The notes: generated by a model from the sequence alone, not told the origin. 64,000 nucleotides of DNA from Herpetosiphon gulosus (GCF_039545135.1 NZ_BAABRU010000018.1:1-64000); one strand, 5' to 3'. Positions 1 to 8,523 are shown, counted from the stretch's first letter. Program-made: numbers and translations.

Positions 1-93
1 CGCGATATCACTGCAAAATGGGTCACGCTGCCAAACTGGGCACGGATTCGCAACCAATTGGCCATTCGCTTTGACGGACGCTTTCCGGGGTAA
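1..93 (+). CDS. C-terminal end of an unidentified protein (partial)
   Basis: The first forward frame is open from the window edge to TAA at 91-93 and gives 30 residues ending IRFDGRFPG. Codon use looks like that of the neighbouring genes. I do not recognise the family. It ends 48 bp before the first of two 29-bp repeats; if those are a CRISPR remnant the gene might belong to a cas locus to the left, but nothing in these residues shows it. The start lies outside the window. Confidence 0.35.
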   Translation, partial: RDITAKWVTLPNWARIRNQLAIRFDGRFPG

Positions 94-141
94 TGGGGCG
101 AAATACACAATCTACTTGACAGTCCCTCGTGGTTATTAAAA

Positions 142-231
142 CTTCAACCCTGTTCCCTCGTGGATCAATCTTCATCATGCATGCTATTGCTGAGTCCACT
201 ATCTTCAACCCTGTTCCCTCGTGGATCAATC
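142..231. CRISPR. Two identical 29-bp repeats around a 32-bp spacer (possible CRISPR remnant)
   Basis: The same 29 bases, beginning cttcaaccctgttccctcg and ending gtggatcaatc, occur at 142-170 and 203-231 with a unique 32-bp spacer at 171-202. A 29/32 geometry (61-bp period) is what type I-E arrays have. A ten-base piece of the repeat (tccctcgtgg) also occurs at 123-132, out of period. Against a CRISPR: only two copies, no leader or cas gene visible, and the 3' half resembles a dispersed local repeat (ccttcgtggatca, for example near 20736). Confidence 0.35.
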
Positions 232-284
232 ACTGCTAAATGGTACAATCGCCAGCAGTTTAGCGCCATTGCTTGGAGGATTAC

Positions 285-947
285 ATGCGCTTTTGGCCAT
301 TATGGCTTATCGTGATAATCGGCAGCTTGGTGAGTTGTGGATCTACTGCGCCAGCCTTGCCACCAATCGCCGCCAACCAACCAAACCAAATTTTGTTGCT
401 CAACGAGCTAGATGGAATTGGAGCCAACAGCACAATCACCGTGCTAACCCCAGCATTATTGAGCCAGCCCAATACTATTTTAGCAGCAGCGATCGAGCTA
501 GGTGATCAACCAATTGCCTACCAACCAACTCTCGCAATTCCCGCCCAAACCTTCGCAATAACCAATAGCTATGGCGTTTTGCGGGTGAATGGTGTACTCA
601 AAAGTAGCACCGAATTCGAACCAATCACAGTTAAAGTGGTTGAGCCAACCAGCATTAACCTTGGCGAGCTTAACCAAAATTTGTCAGTCTACAACAACCA
701 AGTCTTGCGGCTCAATGGCACGTTGTTGCTTAAAGATCAAGCAGCCTTGCTGGTTGAAGAGGTTGGTAGCGGTGGCGTACCGACCGCTAATGCTGCCCAA
801 ATCACGGTTGAACAAATTCCCAGCCAATCGCCGCTTGTGCAACAATTGCCCAACGAACAAGGCAACATCCGCTATGGCCAAATCACGCTAGTTGGCATGT
901 TGCGCGGCAAAAGCTTGCATGTGTTTTGGGTGGAAGCCCAGCCCTAA
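285..947 (+). CDS. Predicted lipoprotein of unknown function
   Basis: A 220-residue protein. ATG at 285 is chosen because ggagga at 275-280 is well spaced; a TTG at 273 would overlap that site. The N-terminus is a lipoprotein signal: MRFWPLWLIVIIGSLVSCGS, lipobox LVSC with Cys18, so the product should be anchored on the outer face of the membrane. The rest is rich in Gln, Asn and beta-branched residues; the second half (about 130-220) has the strand-rich look of an OB-like fold, which is only an impression. A tacaat box at 244-249 preceded by TG could be an extended -10. A terminator follows at 969-1003, so it is a single-gene unit. Confidence 0.8.
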   Translation: MRFWPLWLIVIIGSLVSCGSTAPALPPIAANQPNQILLLNELDGIGANSTITVLTPALLSQPNTILAAAIELGDQPIAYQPTLAIPAQTFAITNSYGVLRVNGVLKSSTEFEPITVKVVEPTSINLGELNQNLSVYNNQVLRLNGTLLLKDQAALLVEEVGSGGVPTANAAQITVEQIPSQSPLVQQLPNEQGNIRYGQITLVGMLRGKSLHVFWVEAQP

Positions 948-968
948 GCTAGAAATGGACTCGATTTT

Positions 969-1003
969 AGCCCGTTTGCAGGCCAGCAAAACGGGCTTTT
1001 TTT
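969..1003 (+). terminator. Rho-independent terminator of the lipoprotein gene
   Basis: Stem agcccgttt (969-977) pairs with aaacgggct (989-997), followed by a run of T to 1003. It lies 22 bp after the lipoprotein stop codon. Confidence 0.9.
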
Positions 1004-1062
1004 AATGCGCTGAATGTGCTACGCTCGATGTTAAAAACTGTGTTCAGGCTGCGAGGCGATGC

Positions 1063-1617
1063 ATGAAAGATTCCAAGTCGATGCCACTGATGCCGACTGC
1101 AAGCACACCCCGATCAACCGCTAGTTTCTTGCAGGAACTGGTGAATGAGCCTGTGCCCAGCAGCCCGATTGCTAACCTGCCCCGCCGCACAGCTCCAATG
1201 GGCATGTATGAACGTTGGTTGAGCACCTTGGCCTATCTGAGTATTATCGGCTTGGCAATTTTAATTTGGTGGATTGGGGCACAGTTTACTTTGGCATTTT
1301 TGGCTGGGCTAGGCTTGAATTTGGCGTTGCTTGGTACGGCTCAATGGTTTATTCCAATCGTCATCACAGCAATCGAAGTGGCCTGTTGGCCACGCCGCGC
1401 GATCAATCAACATGTATTGGCGGTATTTGCCTTGGTCGGCGGCTTGGATTTAATTACCAGCGTGATTGGTTGTGTGCGCTGGCTCAGCAACCAGCAATTA
1501 CCACTCTCAACAACCTGGCTTTGGATTTTGAGCCTCGCGATTGCAGCGTTATGTGCCTTCTGGCCTGAACGGCTTGCACGAGCAGCAGTCGGCGAATTAA
1601 GCCGTTTGTGGCGGTAA
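1063..1617 (+). CDS. Hypothetical membrane protein with four predicted helices
   Basis: A 184-residue protein of unrecognised family. A polar, Pro/Ser-rich N-terminus of about 50 residues precedes four hydrophobic segments at roughly 55-75, 76-95, 100-120 (after which comes WPRRAINQH) and 145-165; the C-terminus is basic. ATG at 1063 follows gagg at 1053-1056. No cysteine or histidine pattern suggests an enzyme. It stands alone between the terminator at 969-1003 and a repeat-rich gap. An inner-membrane location is inferred from hydrophobicity only. Confidence 0.7.
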   Translation: MKDSKSMPLMPTASTPRSTASFLQELVNEPVPSSPIANLPRRTAPMGMYERWLSTLAYLSIIGLAILIWWIGAQFTLAFLAGLGLNLALLGTAQWFIPIVITAIEVACWPRRAINQHVLAVFALVGGLDLITSVIGCVRWLSNQQLPLSTTWLWILSLAIAALCAFWPERLARAAVGELSRLWR

Positions 1618-2064
1618 TTGAGGCTATAGGCTTTTGGCTATCGGAAATTTTCGAATTATGGATGAGTGGGCTAGCCTTGAAGGATAGATCGCCATCACGT
1701 TCCGAACCACGAAATCCGAGGTTCATCGATGGATGCCTGGTGTCCACTGATTGTCCTTGAGGGGGTGCAGGGGGATTAAAGCCCCCTGCGTTTCCCGCCT
1801 TGAGGCGGGACGGAAGGGTGGTGATCACCCATAAGCTTATATCATCAGCCGATGATTAAAAACCACAAATACCCATGCTAGCAAGCGCTGGGTATTTGCG
1901 ATTTTGTTCGAGACCAGACCAGGAAAACTATCGGAGGCTGCGTTGATTGTTGGCGTGTCGGTTCAGCAATCAACATAAACATAATAGCACAAAAGTTCTA
2001 TTCTGGCAAGTAGTTAATTCACAACCATGGAGCCAATTTCGGGGTTGCATCTGGATAAAGGTGG
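1618..2064. repeat. Repeat-bearing intergenic region with a minus-strand double-hairpin element
   Basis: No gene is visible. From 1621 there is a block of the ggctatagg/ggctatcgg repeat family. At about 1758-1826 lies a minus-strand copy of the double-hairpin element also found at 12371, 12547 and 58805: stem gcaggggg/ccccctgc (1767-1774/1782-1789) and stem cccgcc/ggcggg around a ttga loop (1794-1809), ending in the conserved cggaagggtggtgat. A further hairpin lies at 1866-1898. Confidence 0.75.
1866..1908 (+). terminator. Hairpin with short T-rich tail
   Basis: Perfect 10-bp stem caaataccca (1866-1875) / tgggtatttg (1889-1898) followed by cgattttgtt. It could end transcription from the membrane-protein gene, but lies 250 bp after its stop codon. 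Confidence 0.4.
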
Positions 2065-3480
2065 TTGGGCTTGGACGCTGAGGCAGTACAAATTGGGGCA
2101 TTAATTTTGGCAATGGCCTTGGTGGCCTTGATGTTTCGTCAGCGCTTTGGCCGCGATTGGCGCGAATTTCGGCTGTGGCAAGCTCAACAACGGGCGAATC
2201 AGCCTGAACCAACCACCATCAGCCAATTTAAACCCTTGGCGACCAGTCTCGATCCACGGACTTTGCCCGAAGCTGGCACAGCATTGCTCAATCCACCCCA
2301 TGATCTACGAGTTTTAGCCCACGAATTGCGTCAAACCAACAAACGTTTTGTGTTGCCCTTGGGCTGGCGTAGTGTTCAGGGCGTGGTTTCGTTGGTGCAT
2401 GGCTCGTTGATCGACGATTTTACCCATGTACAAGTCAGCGGGGCAACTGGCTCGGGCAAAGATGGTTGGGTGCGCACCGCGCTGCTCTATCTGTGTCTCA
2501 CCAATCCTGCTGAGCGCTTGCAATTGGCCTTGGTTGATGGTAAGGCGGGCTTATCGTGGCTAGGTTGGCGCGAAAAAGCCCATGTTGGCTTATTTGCTGA
2601 AGCGGAGCATGAACTAGCTCCAGCCTTGACATGGCTGACTGAACAGCGTTTGCAGCGCCAAAAATTGCTCAAGGCCGCTGAATGCGAGCGCTGGGAAGAA
2701 TATCAAGCTCACGATCTGCCCTTATTAGTTGTGTTTATCAGCGAATTGACCTTGCTCGAACAAGCAATCGGAGCTAAACAGCTTGAGCAATGGCTCAATA
2801 GCGAGTTGACCAGTGGCCGCGCCGCTGGCATTCGCTATATTATCGCCACTCAAACATTTAGCAATTTGAGCACCCGTTTTCGTTCGCAAATCAGCTTGGC
2901 TGTGGCTGGCTATCAACCGCGTGATGATGCTGATGAGCCAAATACGACGCTTCCAACCAAAGCCTTCCCCAGTAGTGCCTTGCCACCATCGCGTTTGCCC
3001 TGCCCACCCGCAGGCGCTGGCGTATTTAGCTGTGTTCAAGGCCGCAATGCCGTCACGGTACGTACCAGCTTTATCGATAAAACTCAGCGCCAACAATTGC
3101 TGAGCCTCTTGCCAGACCGCCAACAAGCCCTGCCAATTCTCGAAGTTGCACCAACTAAAGCAGCCAGTTTGCCGATTGCCACCGAACAACCTTTGATTGC
3201 CCTCGCCCAAACCCCCAGCCAAAGCTACAATCGCTATGATTTGGCCCAACTTTTGTTGCAATACCTCAATCGCCCCGACCAATTGCTCGATAGCGAGCTT
3301 TTTCGCAATGCTTGCAGCATCGAATACAAACGGTTGCGCAGTTATGCTGGTGTGGCACGCTTGTTTTGGGGCAAAGATGCCGCTCCCAACAAAAGCCGCC
3401 TGATCAAGCAAGCCCTCGAACGCCAAGCTAACCCCAATGAGCAAGAAATGTTAGCCAATTTGCTTGGCACGGTTGCCTAA
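2065..3480 (+). CDS. FtsK/SpoIIIE-like DNA-translocase ATPase
   Basis: A 471-residue protein with one hydrophobic segment at the N-terminus (about 8-24), a basic linker and a RecA-like ATPase core: Walker A SGATGSGKDG near residue 127, and a Walker B-like strand LLVVFISEL near residue 220 in which the usual Asp-Glu is Ser-Glu. After the ATPase comes a Pro-rich segment and a helical tail. This fits the FtsK/SpoIIIE/TraG class of membrane-tethered DNA pumps, but it is much shorter than FtsK and lacks a multi-span N-terminus; I see no KOPS-reading gamma domain. No relaxase or secretion gene is near, so the partner is unknown. Start is uncertain: TTG 2065 or TTG 2071 behind aaaggtgg (2057-2064). 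Confidence 0.7.
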   Translation: MGLDAEAVQIGALILAMALVALMFRQRFGRDWREFRLWQAQQRANQPEPTTISQFKPLATSLDPRTLPEAGTALLNPPHDLRVLAHELRQTNKRFVLPLGWRSVQGVVSLVHGSLIDDFTHVQVSGATGSGKDGWVRTALLYLCLTNPAERLQLALVDGKAGLSWLGWREKAHVGLFAEAEHELAPALTWLTEQRLQRQKLLKAAECERWEEYQAHDLPLLVVFISELTLLEQAIGAKQLEQWLNSELTSGRAAGIRYIIATQTFSNLSTRFRSQISLAVAGYQPRDDADEPNTTLPTKAFPSSALPPSRLPCPPAGAGVFSCVQGRNAVTVRTSFIDKTQRQQLLSLLPDRQQALPILEVAPTKAASLPIATEQPLIALAQTPSQSYNRYDLAQLLLQYLNRPDQLLDSELFRNACSIEYKRLRSYAGVARLFWGKDAAPNKSRLIKQALERQANPNEQEMLANLLGTVA

Positions 3481-3615
3481 ACCTCAATTGTGTACTAAAA
3501 AGGTTGTTAAATCTTTCACAAAGAGAATTAAATCAACACGCAGTAATCAACGCAAACGCGGTACACTTTCTGCAATGAATTGATAAGCGAACCACGATCA
3601 GTTGAGGAATAAACG

Positions 3616-4044
3616 ATGCAAACTCTGCAAGCAGGCACTATCGTACCGAATTTCACCCTTCAAACCGCAATGGGCGAACGATTTAGCCGCAATGATCTCC
3701 GTGGCAAAGCCGCCCTTGTCATTGTGTTTTTGCCCGCCTACGATGGCTTGAATCCAACCTATTTGGCTAATCTCAGCACCGCCGTTCAGCGCTGGTCGCA
3801 TGAACAAAAAGCTGTGGTTATTTCAGCTGAGGCCTTGCCGCCAACCGAAGGCTTAATCGTGCTGCGCGACCCAGAGGCCAAGGTCATTACCCAATTTTTG
3901 GGCGAAGGCAAGGGCGGTTGGTTTATCACCGATCGCTATGGCGAGCTGTATGCCCAAGGTCAAGCACTCTCGACTGCCGATTTACCCAAACCCATGAGCC
4001 TCAGCGAATGGCTCGAATACGTCAATATGCGCTGTAGTGGCTAG
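3616..4044 (+). CDS. Peroxiredoxin/thioredoxin-fold protein without the peroxidatic cysteine
   Basis: A 142-residue protein resembling the AhpC/TSA family: an early VPNFTLQTAMGERFSRNDLRGK stretch precedes the strand LVIVFLPAYD. In active peroxiredoxins the catalytic Cys follows this strand; here the stretch is AYDGLNPTYL and has no Cys. The only Cys is at the extreme C-terminus (MRCSG). The fold is probably kept and the peroxidase activity lost, so a binding or regulatory role is possible. ATG at 3616 follows gaggaa at 3604-3609. It is a single gene. Confidence 0.7.
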   Translation: MQTLQAGTIVPNFTLQTAMGERFSRNDLRGKAALVIVFLPAYDGLNPTYLANLSTAVQRWSHEQKAVVISAEALPPTEGLIVLRDPEAKVITQFLGEGKGGWFITDRYGELYAQGQALSTADLPKPMSLSEWLEYVNMRCSG

Positions 4045-4403
4045 ACAAAAGGATGAGGGATGAAGGATAAAGGATGAAATTGATCCACGAAGAACATAAA
4101 ACATAGGGATGCGCGATTGATTGATTGGGATCGTGGGCGATGGTTTAAGTTATCAGTAACAGAAGTATAATTTGTGAAATCTGTGTAATTCGTGGCTAAA
4201 AATATATATTCCTATTGCCAATAGCCATTTATAGAACCGAGATAAATATGGTTTATCCAACCACTTCCAGCGATTAAGGCTGCTCCAGCTTTAATCGCTG
4301 GTTTGTTTTAGTTGGGGATCGGGGGCCAGACAGCTTAATTTCAATAGTTTCAAAACTCTGATCCCTGAACCCTAGCCTCTGATCCCTCAATTAATTTTGG
4401 GTA
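4045..4403. repeat. Repeat-rich intergenic region
   Basis: No gene is visible. It contains ggatgag-type heptamers (4050-4078), a degenerate tccacgaag block (4085-4095), a ccaatagcc block (about 4218) and a ctgatccct/ctgaaccct stretch (4358-4390). A terminator-like hairpin lies at 4267-4310. Confidence 0.6.
4267..4310 (+). terminator. Hairpin with T-rich tail
   Basis: Perfect 11-bp stem ccagcgattaa (4267-4277) / ttaatcgctgg (4291-4301), then tttgtttta. It is placed to shield the promoter at 4404 from upstream transcription. Confidence 0.6.
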
Positions 4404-4432
4404 TTGACACACAGTGTGTCATTTGAGATAAT
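4404..4432 (+). promoter_or_regulatory. Strong sigma-70-like promoter with an embedded 17-bp palindromic operator
   Basis: The -35 ttgaca (4404-4409) and -10 gataat (4427-4432) are separated by 17 bp. The sequence tgacacacagtgtgtca (4405-4421) is a perfect palindrome (8-bp arms around a central A) that covers the -35 box and most of the spacer, the classic place for a repressor site. It drives the CHRD lipoprotein gene at 4489. No regulator gene lies beside it. Confidence 0.8.
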
Positions 4433-4488
4433 AGCAGTCATGCGGCGCAGGATTGAATCAAAAAAATCAAGCATATAGGAGTGTGTTT

Positions 4489-5256
4489 ATGATCAAGCAA
4501 GCGATGGTTCGTGGCATTGCAGGATTGACCTTGATTGGCTTGTTGACAGCGTGTCAATCGGCGGAATCGACCCAACCAAGTGCAACGACGGCTCCAGCAG
4601 CGGCTCACACCCAAATGGCGCATGCCAGTAACACTACCGCCAGCCAACCAGCCAACAATCCAGCGCTTGATACAGCGCTTGATCCTAGCCGTGGGCAAGA
4701 AATTGGCTATGTTTATGAAGCATTTTTAAGCCCGCACCAAGAGCCAGGCGAAGAAGAAGATGCGCCAGCGTTTACGCCCGATGAGCTACTTTCAAGCGCT
4801 CCATCGCAGCCCCGCGCCAATCGCACTTCACGCGGCCACGGTTTCTTGCGAATTACCAAAGATCTCAGCAAGGCCTATGTTGATGTTAAACTCGAAAACG
4901 TCAAACCCGAAGATGTGGTGATGTTTCATATTCACTGTGGCAAGCCCGATATCCTTGGCCCAATCTTGATCGACTTCGCCTTCTCGGGCAATATTCAAGA
5001 AAATTTGGCTGATGGGACGTTTTCGGTCGAGCTAACCAATACCGATATCGAAAAGGAAAGCGAAGCAGGTTCGGGCTTATTGGGCTTGTTCACGGCTGGG
5101 TGTCCGATTGTCCCAGGCTTGCCCGATGAAGTTCAAACAATTTCGGGCATGCAGCATATCGCAGAGCAAAGTGAGCTTTATTTCAATCTGCACACCAAAG
5201 GCCAAACCTTCTATGGCGATATTCGTGGCAAATTGCAACCAGTCAAAAATCCTTAA
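4489..5256 (+). CDS. CHRD-domain lipoprotein
   Basis: A 255-residue protein. The start MIKQAMVRGIAGLTLIGLLT ends in lipobox LTAC, with taggag at 4475-4480 eight bases before ATG 4489. A low-complexity Ala/Thr/Ser linker (about 25-70) leads to a CHRD domain, recognisable from GHGFLRITKD, then MFHIHCGKPDILGPI with the typical HIHxG motif, and a final YFNLHTKGQTFYGDIRGKL strand pair. CHRD is an extracellular domain first described in chordin; its role in bacteria is unknown. It is a single-gene unit under the regulated promoter at 4404-4432, with a hairpin at 5273-5298 downstream. Confidence 0.85.
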   Translation: MIKQAMVRGIAGLTLIGLLTACQSAESTQPSATTAPAAAHTQMAHASNTTASQPANNPALDTALDPSRGQEIGYVYEAFLSPHQEPGEEEDAPAFTPDELLSSAPSQPRANRTSRGHGFLRITKDLSKAYVDVKLENVKPEDVVMFHIHCGKPDILGPILIDFAFSGNIQENLADGTFSVELTNTDIEKESEAGSGLLGLFTAGCPIVPGLPDEVQTISGMQHIAEQSELYFNLHTKGQTFYGDIRGKLQPVKNP

Positions 5257-5272
5257 ATTGGCCGAAGCTGCG

Positions 5273-5305
5273 CTCCCTGCTCATATCTGGGCAGGGAGTT
5301 GCATT
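5273..5305 (+). terminator. Hairpin after the CHRD gene
   Basis: Perfect 8-bp stem ctccctgc (5273-5280) / gcagggag (5291-5298), followed by ttgcattt. The T tract is weak. Confidence 0.55.
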
Positions 5306-5372
5306 TAACAAATCAACCCCAAATGCGATATGCTACAATGCCTAAGCTAGTTTTGGCGAGAAATAGGGCTGT

Positions 5373-6488
5373 ATGCAGATTGCAATTGATGCTAGTCGTT
5401 TGGCGGTTGGGCAGCGCACTGGCACCGAATCATATACAACTGAATTAGTGCGAGCGCTGGCTCAAACTGACCGTACCAACCACTATTGCTTATATGTTAA
5501 TCAACTCCCCGCAGCGTTGCCCCCGTTAGGCCGCAATTGGCAGATCAAGCCGATTCCTGCGCCACGTTTGTGGACGCACTTGCGACTTGGCCCAACGTGG
5601 CAGATCGATCGGCCAGATGTGGCGTTTGTGCCAGCCCATGTCTTGCCAAGTTTGCCGCCGCGCCGTAGCGTTGTGACGATTCACGATTTGGGCTACGAGC
5701 ACCACCCTGAATCGCACCCCGCCCGTCAACGGCTATATTTGCGCTACTCAACCTTGTGGAGCGCTCGTATGGCCAGCCAAATTATTGCGATCTCCGAAGC
5801 CACCAAGCGCGATCTATTGCACTACACCGGCATTGCCGCCGAAAAAATTAGTGTGATCTACCACGGTGTGCACGAGCGGTTTTATCCCCATTCAAGCGAG
5901 CAAATTAAAGCAACTGCCGCTAAATATGGCTTGCATGACAAATACCTCTTATTTATCAGCACGATCCAGCCGCGTAAAAATTTAGTGCGCTTGATCGAAG
6001 CCTATGCCCAAGCTCGTCAATACTGCCCTGATTTGCCGATGTTGGCCTTGGGCGGCAAAACTGGCTGGCTCACCGAACAAATTACCCGACAAGCTCAACA
6101 GTTAGGAATCAGCCAATATGTGGCCTTTTTAGGCTATGTGGCCGATGACGATTTACCAGCGCTGCTCAGTGGTGCGACAATTTATCTGTTGCCATCACTC
6201 TACGAAGGCTTTGGCATGACCGTGTTGGAAGCGATGGCTAGCGGTGTTCCAGTCATTACCAGCAATGTAAGCAGCTTGCCTGAAGTTGCTGGCGATGCAG
6301 CCTTGTTGGTTGAACCAACCCAAACCGATACAATTGCCGCAGCGATTGTTGAGCTTTGGCAAAACCCACAGCAACGCCACGATTTAGCCCAACGCGGCTT
6401 AGCATGGGCCAAACAATGGACATGGCAGCGCTGTGCTGAGCAAACTTTAGCAGTTCTAACAACGGTTGGCCAACATGGCTCATTCTAA
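5373..6488 (+). CDS. GT4-family glycosyltransferase
   Basis: A 371-residue GT-B fold enzyme. The N-terminal half starts IAIDASRLAVGQRTGTESYT, with the glycine-rich loop that contacts the acceptor; the C-terminal half has the donor-site signature YEGFGMTVLEAMASGVPVI around residue 280, including the EX7E-type glutamates, followed by SSLPEVAGDAALLV. It should transfer a sugar from a nucleotide-activated donor to a cell-surface glycan; donor and acceptor cannot be told. No membrane span is present. A tgctacaat box at 5331-5339 is a candidate extended -10. The kinase gene at 6510 follows after 21 bp and may be co-transcribed. Confidence 0.9.
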   Translation: MQIAIDASRLAVGQRTGTESYTTELVRALAQTDRTNHYCLYVNQLPAALPPLGRNWQIKPIPAPRLWTHLRLGPTWQIDRPDVAFVPAHVLPSLPPRRSVVTIHDLGYEHHPESHPARQRLYLRYSTLWSARMASQIIAISEATKRDLLHYTGIAAEKISVIYHGVHERFYPHSSEQIKATAAKYGLHDKYLLFISTIQPRKNLVRLIEAYAQARQYCPDLPMLALGGKTGWLTEQITRQAQQLGISQYVAFLGYVADDDLPALLSGATIYLLPSLYEGFGMTVLEAMASGVPVITSNVSSLPEVAGDAALLVEPTQTDTIAAAIVELWQNPQQRHDLAQRGLAWAKQWTWQRCAEQTLAVLTTVGQHGSF

Positions 6489-6509
6489 AAAACGGTGGGT
6501 GGAGGAAGC

Positions 6510-8366
6510 ATGCGCATCGAAGATTTAATTGGCAAGCAACTTGGGCGCTATACGATTAAGCGCATTCTTGGGCGCGGCGGTATGGCCGCAGTATTCGAGG
6601 CCGAGGATACCATTTTGAGCCGATTGGTGGCGCTCAAAGTTTTATATGCGCAATATGTTGCCGATGCTAGCCTTGTTGAGCGCTTTCGGCGTGAGGCAAT
6701 TTTGGCGGCTCGCTTGGAGCATGCGCATATCGTGCCAATTTATGATGTTGGCGAATCCGATGGCGTGGTCTATATCGCCATGAAACTGCTGGCTGGGCAA
6801 TCATTGCAAGATAGCTTGTTAATTGATAGCACCTTGCCGCCAGAACGCGTTGGCGAAATTGTGCGTCAAGTTGCGAGCGCCTTAGATTATGCCCATGGTC
6901 GTGGGGTGGTACATCGCGATATCAAGCCAGGCAACGTGATGCTTGATGCTGATAATCAAGTTGTTTTGACTGATTTTGGGATTGCCAAATCGCTTGATGC
7001 CCCAGGCCTTACCACTACTGGCGTGATGGTTGGCACGCCCGATTATATGGCTCCTGAGCAGATCGATAGCAAAATTGGCCCGGTTGATGCGCGGGCTGAT
7101 ATCTATTCGCTGGCGGTGATGGCCTATCGCATGTTGACTGGGGCACGACCCTTCGATGGCTCGACGACTGATATTCTGCTGGCGCATCTTTCGCGTGTGC
7201 CCGAAGCGGCTTCATTGCGTAACCCACATGTGCCGCCATCAATTGATGCAGTGCTCAGTGCGGCGCTGGCTAAAAAACCTGCTGATCGGACCAAATCGGC
7301 AGGCTTATTTGCCCGAGCTTTAAATGAAGCCATTGGCTCGCCCACTGGGATTGCGGCCACTCCGCCGCCTGGGGCCAAGCAAGCAGTGGTCATTCCGAGT
7401 GTTGCCGCTGAACAAATTGTGGCCAAGGCCCAAGGTGCAGGCCAAACAGCTGCAAGCACCCGTCACAAACGCCCATCAACCTGGCCAATTCTATTGTTAA
7501 TTGGCTTGATTATTACCGGCGTGCTGATGTTTGTCACTGATACCGTTTTGGATAATCGCCAAGAGGCCAAACAGACCCTTGCGACTGAAGCCGCCGAACG
7601 GGGTCAATATCAAACCCAGGTTGCCCAAATTGGGGTAACCCAAACCGCTTTAGCCGCCCAAATCAACCAAACACCAACCGCAACTCTGCCTGTCAGCAGC
7701 ACCGCCACGGTTGAAGCGAGCGCTCCTAGCCCTACAACTGAGGCTGAGCAACCAAGCCAAGCTGCTCAAGCAACCGCTCGGCCCGTTGCAACTCAGGTAG
7801 TTCCAGTAGCAGCAAGCCCTACGCTTGCCCCAACCAATAATCCGCCAACCCCAACCGTGGCAACTCCAACGGTTTTGGCAGCCTGTATTGGGCCATTGCA
7901 AGGTGGTTTTGGCACACTTTGGCGCACTAATCCCAACATTGCCGAAGCGTTGGGCTGCCCGAGTAGTGGCGAGGCCGCTAGCACCGCCTCAATTCAATAT
8001 TTCGATGGCGGTATGATGTATTGGGTTGGCAATAGCGACCAAATTTATGTTTACTATAGCGCGGCGGCCAGCGGCTCGTGGCAAAGTTTTACCAACCCTA
8101 ACGATCCTTCATATGACGAGCCACGCGAAACCGCACCTGCTGGCAAATTGGAGCCAATTCGTGGCTTTGGTACGCTTTGGCATACGATTAGTGATATTCG
8201 CTCAGCATTAAGTTGGGCCAATAGCCCCGAATACCCAATTACTGGTGTGGTGCAATATTTCCCCAATGGCATGATGTTGTTCTCGCCAGCCCTCGAAGGT
8301 CGTCCAGACCGCATTTGGGTCATGACCAATGACGGCAGTTGGACGCGCTATACCGATCCAAATTAA
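6510..8366 (+). CDS. Receptor-type Ser/Thr protein kinase (PknB-like) with extracellular repeat domain
   Basis: A 618-residue protein; ATG 6510 follows ggagga at 6501-6505. Residues 1-270 are a Hanks-type kinase: glycine loop LGRGGMAAVFEAED, catalytic loop VHRDIKPGN, DFG magnesium motif and APE (MAPEQ). A juxtamembrane segment leads to one membrane span at about 325-344 (WPILLLIGLIITGVLMF). Outside there is a short coiled segment, a long Thr/Pro/Ala linker (about 385-455) and two tandem repeats of about 75 residues, each starting FGTLW and containing a VQYFPNGMM-like or IQYFDGGMM motif, similar to LGFP-type wall-binding repeats. It probably senses the cell envelope. No PASTA domains and no adjacent phosphatase are seen. 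Confidence 0.93.
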   Translation: MRIEDLIGKQLGRYTIKRILGRGGMAAVFEAEDTILSRLVALKVLYAQYVADASLVERFRREAILAARLEHAHIVPIYDVGESDGVVYIAMKLLAGQSLQDSLLIDSTLPPERVGEIVRQVASALDYAHGRGVVHRDIKPGNVMLDADNQVVLTDFGIAKSLDAPGLTTTGVMVGTPDYMAPEQIDSKIGPVDARADIYSLAVMAYRMLTGARPFDGSTTDILLAHLSRVPEAASLRNPHVPPSIDAVLSAALAKKPADRTKSAGLFARALNEAIGSPTGIAATPPPGAKQAVVIPSVAAEQIVAKAQGAGQTAASTRHKRPSTWPILLLIGLIITGVLMFVTDTVLDNRQEAKQTLATEAAERGQYQTQVAQIGVTQTALAAQINQTPTATLPVSSTATVEASAPSPTTEAEQPSQAAQATARPVATQVVPVAASPTLAPTNNPPTPTVATPTVLAACIGPLQGGFGTLWRTNPNIAEALGCPSSGEAASTASIQYFDGGMMYWVGNSDQIYVYYSAAASGSWQSFTNPNDPSYDEPRETAPAGKLEPIRGFGTLWHTISDIRSALSWANSPEYPITGVVQYFPNGMMLFSPALEGRPDRIWVMTNDGSWTRYTDPN

Positions 8367-8523
8367 AGGCAGAAGTCAAAAATCAAAAGAGGATAAAGCC
8401 AAAAGGGAGCGCTGCAGATAGAGAATGCTTATTGAAACCACGAAGGACACGAAGAGTACAAATTATCTCTCTACAAACCCATCAATTTCGCTGTCACCTC
8501 TCTATCAGTACATAGATGCTCAA

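Noticed and set aside
2725-3444. 239-codon minus-strand frame
   Set aside because: Lies fully inside the FtsK-like gene in antisense, has no family features and no start signal; antisense frames of this size are common at this codon bias.
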